Program-made: the position numbers and the translations under genes
Notes under the pieces: model-generated
Told to the model about the DNA's origin: nothing
The model's input: only the letters and a program-made list of their open reading frames with translations
Databases searched by the model: none
Assembly: GCA_028713675.1 (NCBI GenBank)
Contig: JAQTNV010000062.1
Location: 1 to 19,650 of the forward strand
DNA: 19,650 nt
From: a bacterium
GTDB taxonomy: Bacteria > Desulfobacterota > JAPLJL01
Direction of reading: 5' to 3'
Shown: positions 1 through 6,550 of the stretch, in pieces
How positions within the stretch are numbered: the first letter of the stretch is position 1
Layout: each line of letters opens with the position of its first letter

Positions 1-532
1 CAATCCGGCCCTCCTGGATAATCACCGCCCCGTCATGGATGGGAGAATAGGGAAGAAAAATACTGATGATAAGTTCCTTGACCACCTGGGCATCGATCTG
101 CACCCCGCTCTCCAGATAATCATTCAGACCGGTTTTCCGGCCCAGGGCAATCAGGGCCCCGATGCGCTTGTTTGCCAGGGAAACGCAGGCTTTTACCAGT
201 TCTTCCACCAGGGAAGCTTCGCGGGAACCGGCCTTCTTCCCCCAGAATGGGTTCCGGCCGAACTGGGAGAGGGCGCGTCTGATATCGTGCTGGAAAATGA
301 CGATAATAATCAGGACAATCGAACTGAGCAGGTTATCCAGAATCCAGCTCAAGGTGACCAGTTCCAGGCGCTGGGAAATGATATAAGCGCCGACGACCAC
401 GGCGAGGCCGATCAGCATCTGGGCGGCGCGGGTCCCCCGGACCAGAAGGATCATCCGGTAAATAACATACCAGACGATCAGGATGTCGAGGACATCCCGA
501 ATCCAGTTGAAACCGCGAAAGAAATCGAACAT
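1..532 (-). CDS. cdaA: Diadenylate cyclase CdaA, N-terminal 177 residues (cut by window edge)
   Basis: This membrane enzyme makes c-di-AMP from two ATP. The visible part starts at ATG 532 (MFDFFRGFNW) and has three hydrophobic segments, at about residues 10-30, 36-53 and 62-80. The family's linker follows (QHDIRRALSQFGR). The beginning of the DAC catalytic domain comes next, including IGALIALGR and the catalytic DGA motif in SPIHDGAVII near residue 168. The later RHR motif lies beyond base 1. The gene sits downstream of folP, as in many deltaproteobacterial genomes where cdaR and glmM usually follow; those would be off the window. No clear Shine-Dalgarno is seen before the ATG. An upstream in-frame stop at 545-547 limits any extension. 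The identification is firm; only the 3' part is missing. Confidence 0.93.
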   Translation of the reverse strand, partial: MFDFFRGFNWIRDVLDILIVWYVIYRMILLVRGTRAAQMLIGLAVVVGAYIISQRLELVTLSWILDNLLSSIVLIIIVIFQHDIRRALSQFGRNPFWGKKAGSREASLVEELVKACVSLANKRIGALIALGRKTGLNDYLESGVQIDAQVVKELIISIFLPYSPIHDGAVIIQEGRI

Positions 533-550
533 AAGCAGTAAAAATTAAGA

Positions 551-569
551 AGTGAAAAGTTAAAAGTTT
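551..569 (+). repeat. AT-rich degenerate repeat, AGTGAAAAGTTAAAAGT type
   Basis: The plus strand reads AGTGAAAAGTTAAAAGTTT here, just upstream of cdaA. The same kind of unit (GTTAAAAGTGAAAAGT) is found on the opposite strand at 733-750. The two therefore face each other across about 165 bases of AT-rich sequence. Beyond these units and the candidate cdaA promoter, the 533-730 gap shows only a short TTTCGACTACGCTCA segment at 661-675, which resembles common intergenic palindromic repeats. Confidence 0.55.
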
Positions 570-602
570 ACAAAAACCATCCCGAAAATATAAATCATCA
601 CT

Positions 603-631
603 ATCTTAAACTCCGATTTGAATATTTCCAA
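603..631 (-). promoter_or_regulatory. Candidate sigma70-type promoter for cdaA
   Basis: On the minus strand TTGGAA (626-631) is followed by a 17-base spacer and TAAGAT (603-608). Each hexamer matches the consensus at four of six positions. It lies about 70 bases upstream of the cdaA ATG, in an AT-rich gap after folP. The region is AT-rich, so chance matches are expected; this is a suggestion only. Confidence 0.3.
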
Positions 632-693
632 GTTTTTATTTTAACCTCTCACCATTTATCTTTCGACTACGCTCATGGCATGCAGAGCAGGCC

Positions 694-755
694 TTTCACT
701 TTCAACTTTTTATTGTTCATTACTTGCTTCTCACTTTTCACTTTTAACATTTTTT
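694..755 (-). repeat. AT-rich degenerate repeat array running into the folP stop codon
   Basis: This stretch is built from imperfect units of the AGTGAAAAGT / GTTAAAAGT kind (minus strand), with a second copy at 694-710. The folP TGA stop (731-733) falls inside the array. The last codons of folP (NVKSEK) are therefore repeat-derived. The same unit family is at 551-569 in the opposite orientation. Confidence 0.55.
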
Positions 756-1579
756 ATGGCGGCGGTAATCAGTACCACCTTCCGGGTTTCCCGGACATCG
801 TGCACCCGGATAATTTCCGCCCCGTTCCAGGCGGCAATCGCCACCGCCGCCAGGGTTCCCTCCAGGCGCTCCCCCGCCGGCTCATCCAGGATCCTGCCGA
901 TGAATGATTTCCGGGAAGGCCCGATCATCACCGGTTTGCCCAGATCCTGGAATTCCGCCAGGCGGTTGATAATCTCCAGGTTATGTTCCAGGGTTTTCCC
1001 GAATCCGATCCCGGGATCGACGATAATGTTTTCCGCCCTGACCCCGCTCCGCTCGGCTTTTTGAATAGCTCCGGCCAGGAACTCTTTGATCTCCCTGATC
1101 AAATCCCGGTAAACCGGGTTTTCCTGCATCACCTGGGGACGTCCGAGAGTATGCATCAGCACCACCGGCACCCCCGATTCCGCCACCACCGAAACCATTT
1201 CCGGATCAAAGGTCAATCCGCTGATGTCGTTGACCATCTCCGCCCCGGCCGCGATTGCGGCCCGGGCGACTTTGGCCTTGTAAGTATCTATCGAGATCGG
1301 GATGGATATCTTCCCGGCCAGGGATTCGATCAGCGGAACCACCCGTTGAATTTCTTCTTCCGGGGAAACCGTCTCCGCGCCGGGACGGGTCGACTCCCCG
1401 CCGATATCCAGAATATCCGCTCCTTCATCCGCCATCCGGAGGGCCTGTTCCCGGGCCCGGGACCGGTCGGAATAGCGGCCTCCGTCGTAAAAAGAATCCG
1501 GAGTGACATTCAGAATTCCCATCAGCCGGGGAACCCCGTTCAGTGCCAGAACCCGGTTTTTAAAAATCAGATGTTTCAT
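731..1579 (-). CDS. folP: Dihydropteroate synthase
   Basis: The product joins 6-hydroxymethyl-dihydropterin pyrophosphate with p-aminobenzoate in folate synthesis and is the sulfonamide target. At 282 residues it has normal family length. Family signatures are present in order: GILNVTPDSFYDGG near residue 22, DIGGESTRPGA near 60, VNDISG near 117, DPGIGFGKT near 190, and the substrate-binding IGPSRKSFIG near 218. IRVHDVRETRKVV follows near the end. The start is ATG 1579, with only a weak AGAGA ten bases upstream. The ftsH terminator lies between ftsH and folP, so folP probably has its own promoter in 1580-1735, though no good hexamer pair stands out. The last ten or so residues (AAIKNVKSEK) are encoded by an intergenic repeat and probably are not part of the fold. 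Confidence 0.97.
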   Translation of the reverse strand: MKHLIFKNRVLALNGVPRLMGILNVTPDSFYDGGRYSDRSRAREQALRMADEGADILDIGGESTRPGAETVSPEEEIQRVVPLIESLAGKISIPISIDTYKAKVARAAIAAGAEMVNDISGLTFDPEMVSVVAESGVPVVLMHTLGRPQVMQENPVYRDLIREIKEFLAGAIQKAERSGVRAENIIVDPGIGFGKTLEHNLEIINRLAEFQDLGKPVMIGPSRKSFIGRILDEPAGERLEGTLAAVAIAAWNGAEIIRVHDVRETRKVVLITAAIKNVKSEK

Positions 1580-1635
1580 AGATAATCTCTGGTAAATCCG
1601 GTGTTCCTTTTCTGATTCACCCTTCTCCGCTTACC

Positions 1636-1740
1636 TATCCGACGTAGCCCATGTCCTCCGGCCTGTCCTCCGAAGCTTTAGCGCAGGAGGATTGGCGGAG
1701 GAGGAAGCTCCGGCGTAGGCTGTATTGGTAAAGTCGGATA
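1636..1740. repeat. Hairpin-forming miniature repeat element with 8-bp inverted ends
   Basis: TATCCGAC at 1636-1643 is matched by GTCGGATA at 1733-1740. Inside, TCCTCCGGCCTGTCCTCC (1654-1671) can pair with GGAGGATTGGCGGAGGA (1686-1702) around a 14-base loop. The element is GC-rich (CTCCG/CGGAGG units), unlike the AT-rich gaps elsewhere in the window. It sits directly against the T-tract of the ftsH terminator. It looks like a non-coding miniature repeat. No second copy is visible in this window, so the repeat label rests on its structure. The remaining parts of the 1580-1843 gap hold only the ftsH terminator and the folP leader. Confidence 0.45.
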
Positions 1741-1771
1741 AAAAAATAGGGGCACAATCCGAGGTGCCCCT
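1740..1771 (-). terminator. Rho-independent terminator of ftsH
   Basis: The minus strand has a perfect 8-bp stem, AGGGGCAC / GTGCCCCT (1748-1755 with 1764-1771), and an 8-base loop. It is followed by A and then seven T residues (1740-1746). It lies 72 bases past the ftsH stop and separates ftsH from folP. Confidence 0.88.
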
Positions 1772-1843
1772 AACGTATTGGCTTTTAAATTTCTGGCGAT
1801 TAATAACTGGCAATACCTTCCCGCCTGTCGGGACGAAAACGCT

Positions 1844-3685
1844 TCACGCCGTCGGCGCCGGTTCGTTTTTCTGCTCGCCGCCGGAATCGGGAACGCTGTT
1901 TTTCCCGTGGATAATGTCTTCGATCTCCGGCCCGTCCAGCACCTCTTTCTTCAGGAGGGCGGCGGCCAGGCGTTCCAGGATCTCCCGGTTGGCCTGGATA
2001 ATCGATCGGGCCTTTTCATGGCATTCCGAAACGATGAGTTTGACTTCCTGGTCAATCATCTGGGCGGTAGTGTCGCTGTAATCCTTGGGCTGGACGAAAT
2101 CCCTCCCTAAAAAAACCATTTCATCCTTTCTTCCGTAAGTCAGGGGCCCGAGCCTTTCGCTCATCCCCCATTCGCAGACCATTTTGCGCGCGATTTCGGT
2201 GGCGCGCTCCAAGTCGTTGCCGGCCCCGGTGGTGATGGAGTTGAGCACGATTTCCTCCGCCGCCCGGCCTCCCAGGAGGACCGTGATCATCGCGAGCAGG
2301 TAATCACGGGTGTAATTATGGCGGTCGTCAATGGGAAGCTGCTGGGTCACCCCCAGGGCCATCCCCCGCGGGACGATGGTAACCTTGTGAATCGGGTCCG
2401 CCCCCGGGGTCAGCTTGGCCGCCAGGGTATGCCCCGACTCGTGATAAGCGGTCAGGCGCTTCTCTTCCTCGTTGATGATCATGGACTTTCGTTCCACGCC
2501 CATCAGGACCTTGTCCTTGGCCTCTTCGAAATCGGGCATCTTCAGGTTATCCTGGTTTTTTCGCGCCGCCAGCAGAGCCGCCTCGTTGACCAGGTTCTCG
2601 AGATCCGCGCCGGAAAAACCGGGGGTTCCCCGGCCGATGGTTTCCAGATTGACATCATCGGCCAGAGGGGTCTTCCGCGTATGCACTTTCAGGATTCCCA
2701 CCCGCCCATTCAGATCCGGCCGGTGCACTACCACGCGGCGGTCAAACCGGCCCGGGCGCAGCAGGGCCGGGTCCAGGACATCCGGGCGATTGGTCGCCGA
2801 AATCAGAATCACCCCTTCGTTGGATTCAAACCCGTCCATCTCCACCAGGAGCTGGTTCAGGGTCTGCTCCCTCTCATCATGACCCCCGCCCAGCCCGGCG
2901 CCCCTTTGCCTCCCCACCGCGTCAATCTCGTCGATGAATATTATGCAGGGAGCGTGCCTTTTCCCCTGGTTGAAAAGATCCCGGACCCGCGAAGCCCCCA
3001 CCCCGACGAACATCTCGACGAAATCGGAGCCGGAGATGGAAAAGAAAGGCACCCCGGCCTCCCCGGCAATCGCCCGGGCCAGGAGAGTCTTTCCCGTACC
3101 CGGGGGGCCGACCAGCAGGACCCCTTTGGGAATCCTTCCCCCCAGCCGGGTGAATTTTTGGGGATCGCGCAGAAATTCGATGATTTCTTCCAGCTCGTTC
3201 TTGGCCTCGTCAATCCCGGCGACATCTTTGAAAGTAACCTTGTGCTGGCTCTCAGTCAGAAGCCGGGCCCGGCTCTTCCCGAAAGAGAGGGCCTTGCCTC
3301 CCCCGGTCTGGATCTGCCGGTATATGACCACCCAGAGAACGATGATCAGAAGAAACGGGATCCAGGTGATCAGAAATCCTTTCCAGGTCCAGTTCTCGTC
3401 GGAAATCTTGGCGCTGATCAGGACCTTCTTGCCTTTCAGAAAGGGAATCAGGTCCTGGTCCCCCGGGTCGATGACTGAGAAATCCCCGCCCTGGCCGATG
3501 GTGCCCTTGATCCGGCGGCCGTCGATGGTAACCTCGGTGATCTTCCCCTGCTCGACCGAGGTGATAAAGTCGGAGTACTTCAATTCCGTAACTTTTTTCT
3601 TCTCCTGACGGAAAAGATTGAAAAGCACAATCATGGTCAGGATGATCACCGCCCAGAGCATTAAATTTTTTGGAATATTTTTCAT
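1844..3685 (-). CDS. ftsH: ATP-dependent zinc metalloprotease FtsH
   Basis: This is the membrane-anchored AAA+ protease that removes damaged membrane proteins and short-lived regulators. At 613 residues it has usual length. Two membrane helices (about 8-24 and 103-122) flank the periplasmic domain. The AAA module has Walker A GPPGTGKT (193-200), Walker B IIFIDE (248-253), and arginine fingers in [11 protein letters not shown] (308-317). The zinc site is HESGH (415-419), with the likely third ligand Asp491 in GNDLERAT. The start ATG 3685 has no Shine-Dalgarno; the best promoter match would start RNA at this ATG (see 3692-3720). tilS lies upstream across a repeat-filled gap, and a strong terminator lies downstream. 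All catalytic residues are intact. Confidence 0.98.
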   Translation of the reverse strand: MKNIPKNLMLWAVIILTMIVLFNLFRQEKKKVTELKYSDFITSVEQGKITEVTIDGRRIKGTIGQGGDFSVIDPGDQDLIPFLKGKKVLISAKISDENWTWKGFLITWIPFLLIIVLWVVIYRQIQTGGGKALSFGKSRARLLTESQHKVTFKDVAGIDEAKNELEEIIEFLRDPQKFTRLGGRIPKGVLLVGPPGTGKTLLARAIAGEAGVPFFSISGSDFVEMFVGVGASRVRDLFNQGKRHAPCIIFIDEIDAVGRQRGAGLGGGHDEREQTLNQLLVEMDGFESNEGVILISATNRPDVLDPALLRPGRFDRRVVVHRPDLNGRVGILKVHTRKTPLADDVNLETIGRGTPGFSGADLENLVNEAALLAARKNQDNLKMPDFEEAKDKVLMGVERKSMIINEEEKRLTAYHESGHTLAAKLTPGADPIHKVTIVPRGMALGVTQQLPIDDRHNYTRDYLLAMITVLLGGRAAEEIVLNSITTGAGNDLERATEIARKMVCEWGMSERLGPLTYGRKDEMVFLGRDFVQPKDYSDTTAQMIDQEVKLIVSECHEKARSIIQANREILERLAAALLKKEVLDGPEIEDIIHGKNSVPDSGGEQKNEPAPTA

Positions 3686-3691
3686 ACTTGA

Positions 3692-3720
3692 ATAATAGGA
3701 AATGTTTTCCTAAACATCAA
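3692..3720 (-). promoter_or_regulatory. Predicted ftsH promoter, positioned for a leaderless transcript
   Basis: On the minus strand TTGATG (3715-3720) and TATTAT (3692-3697) are separated by exactly 17 bases. Only six bases (TCAAGT) lie between the -10 box and the ftsH ATG, so transcription would begin at or next to the A of ATG. The spacer contains a perfect 13-base dyad, GGAAA-ACA-TTTCC (3698-3710), which could be an operator. The absence of any Shine-Dalgarno upstream fits the leaderless reading. Confidence 0.5.
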
Positions 3721-3726
3721 TCTGTA

Positions 3727-3760
3727 CATTGACGATTTTAGATTTACGATTGACGATTGC
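3727..3760 (+). repeat. AT-rich degenerate repeat, GATTTACGATTGACGATTG type
   Basis: The plus strand carries units of GACGATTTTAGATTTACGATTGACG. The same units occur on the opposite strand at 3845-3924, so this pair is inverted around about 85 bases of AT-rich sequence. It lies just upstream of the predicted ftsH promoter. Confidence 0.55.
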
Positions 3761-3844
3761 ACATTAAAGAGACATAAAAAACTGCATTTTCTGTTTTTAT
3801 TTCATTCTCAAAATTTGTTGCCGTCATTATTGTTTTTTTGGTTT

Positions 3845-3924
3845 TCATTCGTAATTCGTCAATCTACAATCGTCAATTCTGTCTTGGTTTTCACTCGTCA
3901 ATCGTCATTCGTCAATCGTAATTC
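3845..3924 (-). repeat. AT-rich degenerate repeat array starting at the tilS stop codon
   Basis: The minus strand is a run of imperfect units (TGAATTACGATTGACGAATG, then TGACGATTGACGAGTGAAA, then ATTGACGATTGTAGATTGACG). The tilS TGA (3923-3925) overlaps the first unit. The 19-base word TGACGATTGACGAGTGAAA (3889-3907) recurs exactly at 15817-15835. The units contain TTGACG words that resemble -35 boxes. The rest of the 3686-3922 gap is AT-rich with no other feature seen. Confidence 0.65.
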
Positions 3925-4957
3925 AGCTTTTCCTTTCAATTGAAAATCTCAATCGATCACCAACCCGTTCCGCCCGCACTCCGCCCGGAAGGGAAAGACG
4001 GCGGGCAGGTCTTCCCGGACCCGAAATCACCTCCAGCTCGCGGATGACCTCCCACCCCGGAGGAGGCAGGTTCTCTTTAACCTGGGAAACGGCCAGGCGC
4101 AAAACCCTCCGGCGAATCGCCGGGGGCAGTCCCCCGAGCCCGGCCACCGACAAACCCACGCCGCGGTTCTCCGCCAGGCGGCATTTCTGCCAAGCTTCCC
4201 GGGTCAAGGCCTCCAGATATTCCTCTTCCTCCCTTAAAATCTCCGCCAGCCGGACCACCATCTTATCGAGATGAGGAGCGGCCTCTTTTCGAATCACGGG
4301 GATAATCCTGCCCCGGATCCGGTTGCGCAGGTACTTGTGATCCCGGTTGGACCGGTCTTCCCGCCAGCCTGATTTCTCCTCCCGCAGGTATCCGACGATC
4401 TCCTCCCGGGTTCTCTCCAGCAGGGGACGGATCACCATGATGGAGTTGCCGGGCTTTGGGCTCAAGGGACGCCGGGGAGGAATTCCGGCCAGGCCGGATC
4501 GTCCCGTTCCCCTGATGATCCCCAGGAGCATGGTTTCCGTCTGGTCGGTGGCGGTATGGCCGAAGGCAATTTTGTTGAACCCGTTTTCCCCGGCGGTTTT
4601 CCCCAGGAAATCGTAGCGGGCCCGCCGGGCCCTTTCCTGAGGGGAACGGGCATCCTTTTTCTTTAAATCTTTTTCCGCTTTCCCAGGGAAAAAAGGCAAT
4701 CCCAGGCCCAGGGCCTTTTTTCGAACCCATTCCAGCTCGCCGCCGGCTTCCTTCCGGAGACCATGATTAAAGGAAGCCACCCCTAATTCAAAGTCCAGGA
4801 CTTTGCGAAGATCCCGAAGCACCAGGAGCAGAGCCGTGGAATCCGGCCCGCCGGAAACCGCGGCCAGCACCCGGTCCCCCGGTTCAATCAACCGGTATTT
4901 CCTGATGGTTTCCGCGACCTTCCGGGGAAAAATACGGTTTTGTCGGTTTTCTCTCAC
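3923..4957 (-). CDS. tilS: tRNA(Ile)-lysidine synthase
   Basis: TilS converts C34 of the CAU-anticodon tRNA-Ile to lysidine, so that it reads AUA and is charged with isoleucine. The PP-loop signature SGGPDS is at residues 35-40 of the chosen start. FNHGLR, the second signature GHTATDQTET, RTGRSGLAGIPPRR and LRNRIRGRIIP follow. A GTG at 4957 is preferred because it gives the usual 30 or so residues before the P-loop (344 aa). An ATG at 5047 would add 30 residues (MGSQDQNPRRANSK...) coded by AATTTG-type repeat sequence and a hairpin region. Neither start has a good Shine-Dalgarno. A CAU tRNA gene lies just upstream on the same strand. The C-terminal part is short compared with E. coli TilS. Confidence 0.95.
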   Translation of the reverse strand: MRENRQNRIFPRKVAETIRKYRLIEPGDRVLAAVSGGPDSTALLLVLRDLRKVLDFELGVASFNHGLRKEAGGELEWVRKKALGLGLPFFPGKAEKDLKKKDARSPQERARRARYDFLGKTAGENGFNKIAFGHTATDQTETMLLGIIRGTGRSGLAGIPPRRPLSPKPGNSIMVIRPLLERTREEIVGYLREEKSGWREDRSNRDHKYLRNRIRGRIIPVIRKEAAPHLDKMVVRLAEILREEEEYLEALTREAWQKCRLAENRGVGLSVAGLGGLPPAIRRRVLRLAVSQVKENLPPPGWEVIRELEVISGPGRPARRLSLPGGVRAERVGDRLRFSIERKS

Positions 4958-4967
4958 CTGGGATTTT

Positions 4968-5088
4968 ACAATGGTATTTGTTCTGAATTTGATAATTGTA
5001 ATTTGTTTGGAATTTGCCCTTCTGGGGTTCTGGTCCTGAGACCCCATTCGGGGTCGCAGGAGAGCTTGGAATTTGTGATTTGAAATTT
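4968..5088. repeat. AATTTG-type degenerate repeat with an embedded hairpin
   Basis: The leader between the tRNA and tilS is made of AATTTG/AATTGTAATTTG-like words. Two exact TTGGAATTTG copies (5007-5016 and 5066-5075) flank 49 bases. Those 49 bases contain a hairpin at 5035-5060: CCTG and GACCCC pair with GGGGTC and CAGG around a GAAT loop with one mismatch. There is no T-tract, so it is not a standard terminator. The hairpin may still mark the 3' boundary of the tRNA transcript. Confidence 0.5.
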
Positions 5089-5092
5089 AAAA

Positions 5093-5168
5093 TGGTGGCG
5101 GTGAAGGGACTTGAACCCCCGACTTAGCGGATATGAGCCGCTTGCTCTACCACCTGAGCTACACCGCC
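5093..5168 (-). tRNA. tRNA with CAU anticodon, probably elongator Met
   Basis: The minus strand folds into a full 76-base cloverleaf. The acceptor stem GGCGGTG/CACCGCC is perfect and the D arm is GCTC-AGGTGGTA-GAGC. The anticodon stem is AGCGG/CCGCT with loop CTCATAT (anticodon CAT). The T arm has loop TTCAAGT, and CCA is encoded in the gene. G1-C72 pairing rules out initiator tRNA. Elongator Met is favoured over lysidine-modified Ile because pairs 4-69 and 5-68 are G-C rather than the C-G described for E. coli tRNA-Ile2, and because position 38 is U. The location just upstream of tilS leaves Ile2 possible. CYTH ends 58 bases upstream. Confidence 0.95.
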
Positions 5169-5226
5169 GTGAATATTTCCGATCTCTCGAAAACCTTTAA
5201 AAAGTAACGCCGATCCCCCCGGCCTG

Positions 5227-5838
5227 TCAATCAGGCGCGGACAGGAAATAGGCTCTTTCCAGATCGCGGGCGTGCGGATTGAACCGGTATTTTTTCCCCC
5301 GTAACTGTTTCCGGAGGATTTCAATATAAAGCCGCGGCTCCACCTCCCGGCTCTCGATCCCAAGTTCCCGGAAAACCTTTCCGATCTTCCGCAGGGCCCC
5401 GGGCGCTTCCCGCTTCTCCCGGCGGAGTATCTCCACTTCGATGAAGTTTCCCAGGTCGGAGACCCGGTTGAGTTCGATCGTGATTTCCGGGTCCCGCCGG
5501 TGCCGGTATATCCGGGAATGCTTCTCTTTCCGGACAAACATCCGGAAACCCGCGCTTTCAAAAAGCCTGGCCCACAGGAAGGGGTTCCGAATGGGGATTT
5601 CCGTTTCCAGGTTGATCTCGCTCCGGCGCAGCATTTTTTTTTCCTTGAAGGTCACCCAGGCCTGGTCCCCTGCCAGCCGGATCCGGAAACAGTTCCGGAT
5701 CGGGTTCCGATCCCCGGCGGGGGCGTAATAAAAATCCGCTTTGCGTCCGGTTCCCCCCCTTCGAGCGATCTTCCGGATCTCCCGCTCGAGTTTTTCCGGA
5801 TCCCGGACCCAGGCTTTGCGTTCGATTTCGATCGGCAA
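5227..5838 (-). CDS. CYTH domain protein (class IV adenylate cyclase / triphosphatase-like)
   Basis: CYTH proteins form a beta-tunnel that binds triphosphates and divalent metal. Members act as CyaB-type adenylate cyclases, thiamine triphosphatases or inorganic triphosphatases. The defining N-terminal ExExK is Glu4-Glu6-Lys8 in MPIEIERKAW. Alternating charged strands follow: FRIRL, TFKEK, LETEI, RKEKHSRIY, ITIELNRV and FIEVEI. The size (203 aa) suits a single-domain member. The start is TTG 5838, chosen because it places ExExK at the extreme N-terminus and lies seven bases past the stop of the upstream gene; a GAGAG precedes it. It is probably cotranscribed with the helical protein and DctP. 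Which reaction it catalyses cannot be told from sequence alone. Confidence 0.85.
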   Translation of the reverse strand: MPIEIERKAWVRDPEKLEREIRKIARRGGTGRKADFYYAPAGDRNPIRNCFRIRLAGDQAWVTFKEKKMLRRSEINLETEIPIRNPFLWARLFESAGFRMFVRKEKHSRIYRHRRDPEITIELNRVSDLGNFIEVEILRREKREAPGALRKIGKVFRELGIESREVEPRLYIEILRKQLRGKKYRFNPHARDLERAYFLSAPD

Positions 5839-5845
5839 GGATCTC

Positions 5846-6529
5846 TCACTTTACCGGATGGGCCAGCATTTCCCTGGCCTCCCGGGCGGCATTGCTGCGG
5901 GGATACAATTCCAGCACCTTATCTAACTCTTCCCGGGCCTCCCGGCGATGGGCCTGATCCCAGATGCCGCTCAACCCGTTCTGATAAACCCTGGCCCGGC
6001 GGAGCTGGGCTTCCGCCGCCAGCTCGGTCCCGGTCCGGAGCCGGATAACTTCATCCAGGACCGCGAGGGCCCTGCGAATCATATCCAGGTCCGGTCCGTT
6101 TCGTCCGAACTCGCTCCATTCCCAGAGGGCCTTCTGCAGATACCAGTCCGAAAGCTCAAACCGGGCCCGGGCCGCTTCCTCCATTCTCCCCGCCGCTTCG
6201 TTTCCCCGGATTTTTTCCAGAAAGGACTGCTCCTCGGGACCGGCGGAATTGGCCGGGACCGCCGCGGTCCTGGCTCGGGCTGCCGGCGGAGGAACGGATT
6301 TTCCCCTGCCCGGTATCATCCCGGGTTGCCGCCCTCCACCGGGGGCCAACGTCTGTTTATCCTGAGCCCCGTCGAAGGACGGCCGCGGCGGGGCCGGTGT
6401 CGGCCGGGGCCGGTCCGGCATGTTCCCCCAGTAAACCCAGGCGCAAAAACCCAGGACCAGGACAATAACCAGGGCCCAGATTTTCCCCGAAATTTTCTTT
6501 TTGGATTTCGGTTTTTTTCCCAAGATCAA
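5846..6529 (-). CDS. Membrane-anchored protein with proline-rich linker and helical (TPR-like) domain
   Basis: I do not recognise a named family. The layout is clear. A lysine-rich N-terminus (KKPKSKKK) is followed by one membrane helix at about 17-34, so an N-in anchor with the rest periplasmic is likely. Residues 38-97 are a Pro/Ala/Gly-rich linker. Residues 98-227 are helical, with alternating Ala and Arg/Glu like a tetratricopeptide or coiled helix pair (AAGRMEEAARARFELSDWY, REELDKVLELYPRSNAA). The start is TTG 6529; a second TTG two codons on is equally possible. It lies 21 bases after dctP-like and seven before CYTH, so it is probably in one operon. Residues 51-59 (SFDGAQDKQ) come from an invading palindromic repeat. 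A role as partner of the binding protein is speculative. Confidence 0.7.
   Translation of the reverse strand: MILGKKPKSKKKISGKIWALVIVLVLGFCAWVYWGNMPDRPRPTPAPPRPSFDGAQDKQTLAPGGGRQPGMIPGRGKSVPPPAARARTAAVPANSAGPEEQSFLEKIRGNEAAGRMEEAARARFELSDWYLQKALWEWSEFGRNGPDLDMIRRALAVLDEVIRLRTGTELAAEAQLRRARVYQNGLSGIWDQAHRREAREELDKVLELYPRSNAAREAREMLAHPVK
6357..6380 (-). repeat. Intergenic-type palindromic repeat inserted in a coding region
   Basis: The minus strand reads CCTTCGACGGGGCTCAGG, a word typical of short palindromic repeats found between genes in many bacterial genomes. Here it is in frame and codes for SFDGAQDKQ within the proline-rich linker of the anchored helical protein. A related word, TTTCGACTACGCTCA, is at 661-675 in a gene-free gap. 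Confidence 0.5.
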
Positions 6530-6550
6530 ACAACCCCGGGCGGGCCGAAT

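Noticed and set aside
1631-1813. A 60-codon minus-strand frame between ftsH and folP
   Set aside because: It reads through the terminator and the hairpin element; the peptide is the translation of repeat DNA.
2318-3478. A 386-codon open frame on the plus strand
   Set aside because: It is antisense to ftsH, whose motifs are intact, and the translation has no recognisable domain.
3727-3924. CRISPR array
   Set aside because: The repeats are short, degenerate and in both orientations, with no regular spacers and no cas genes in the window.
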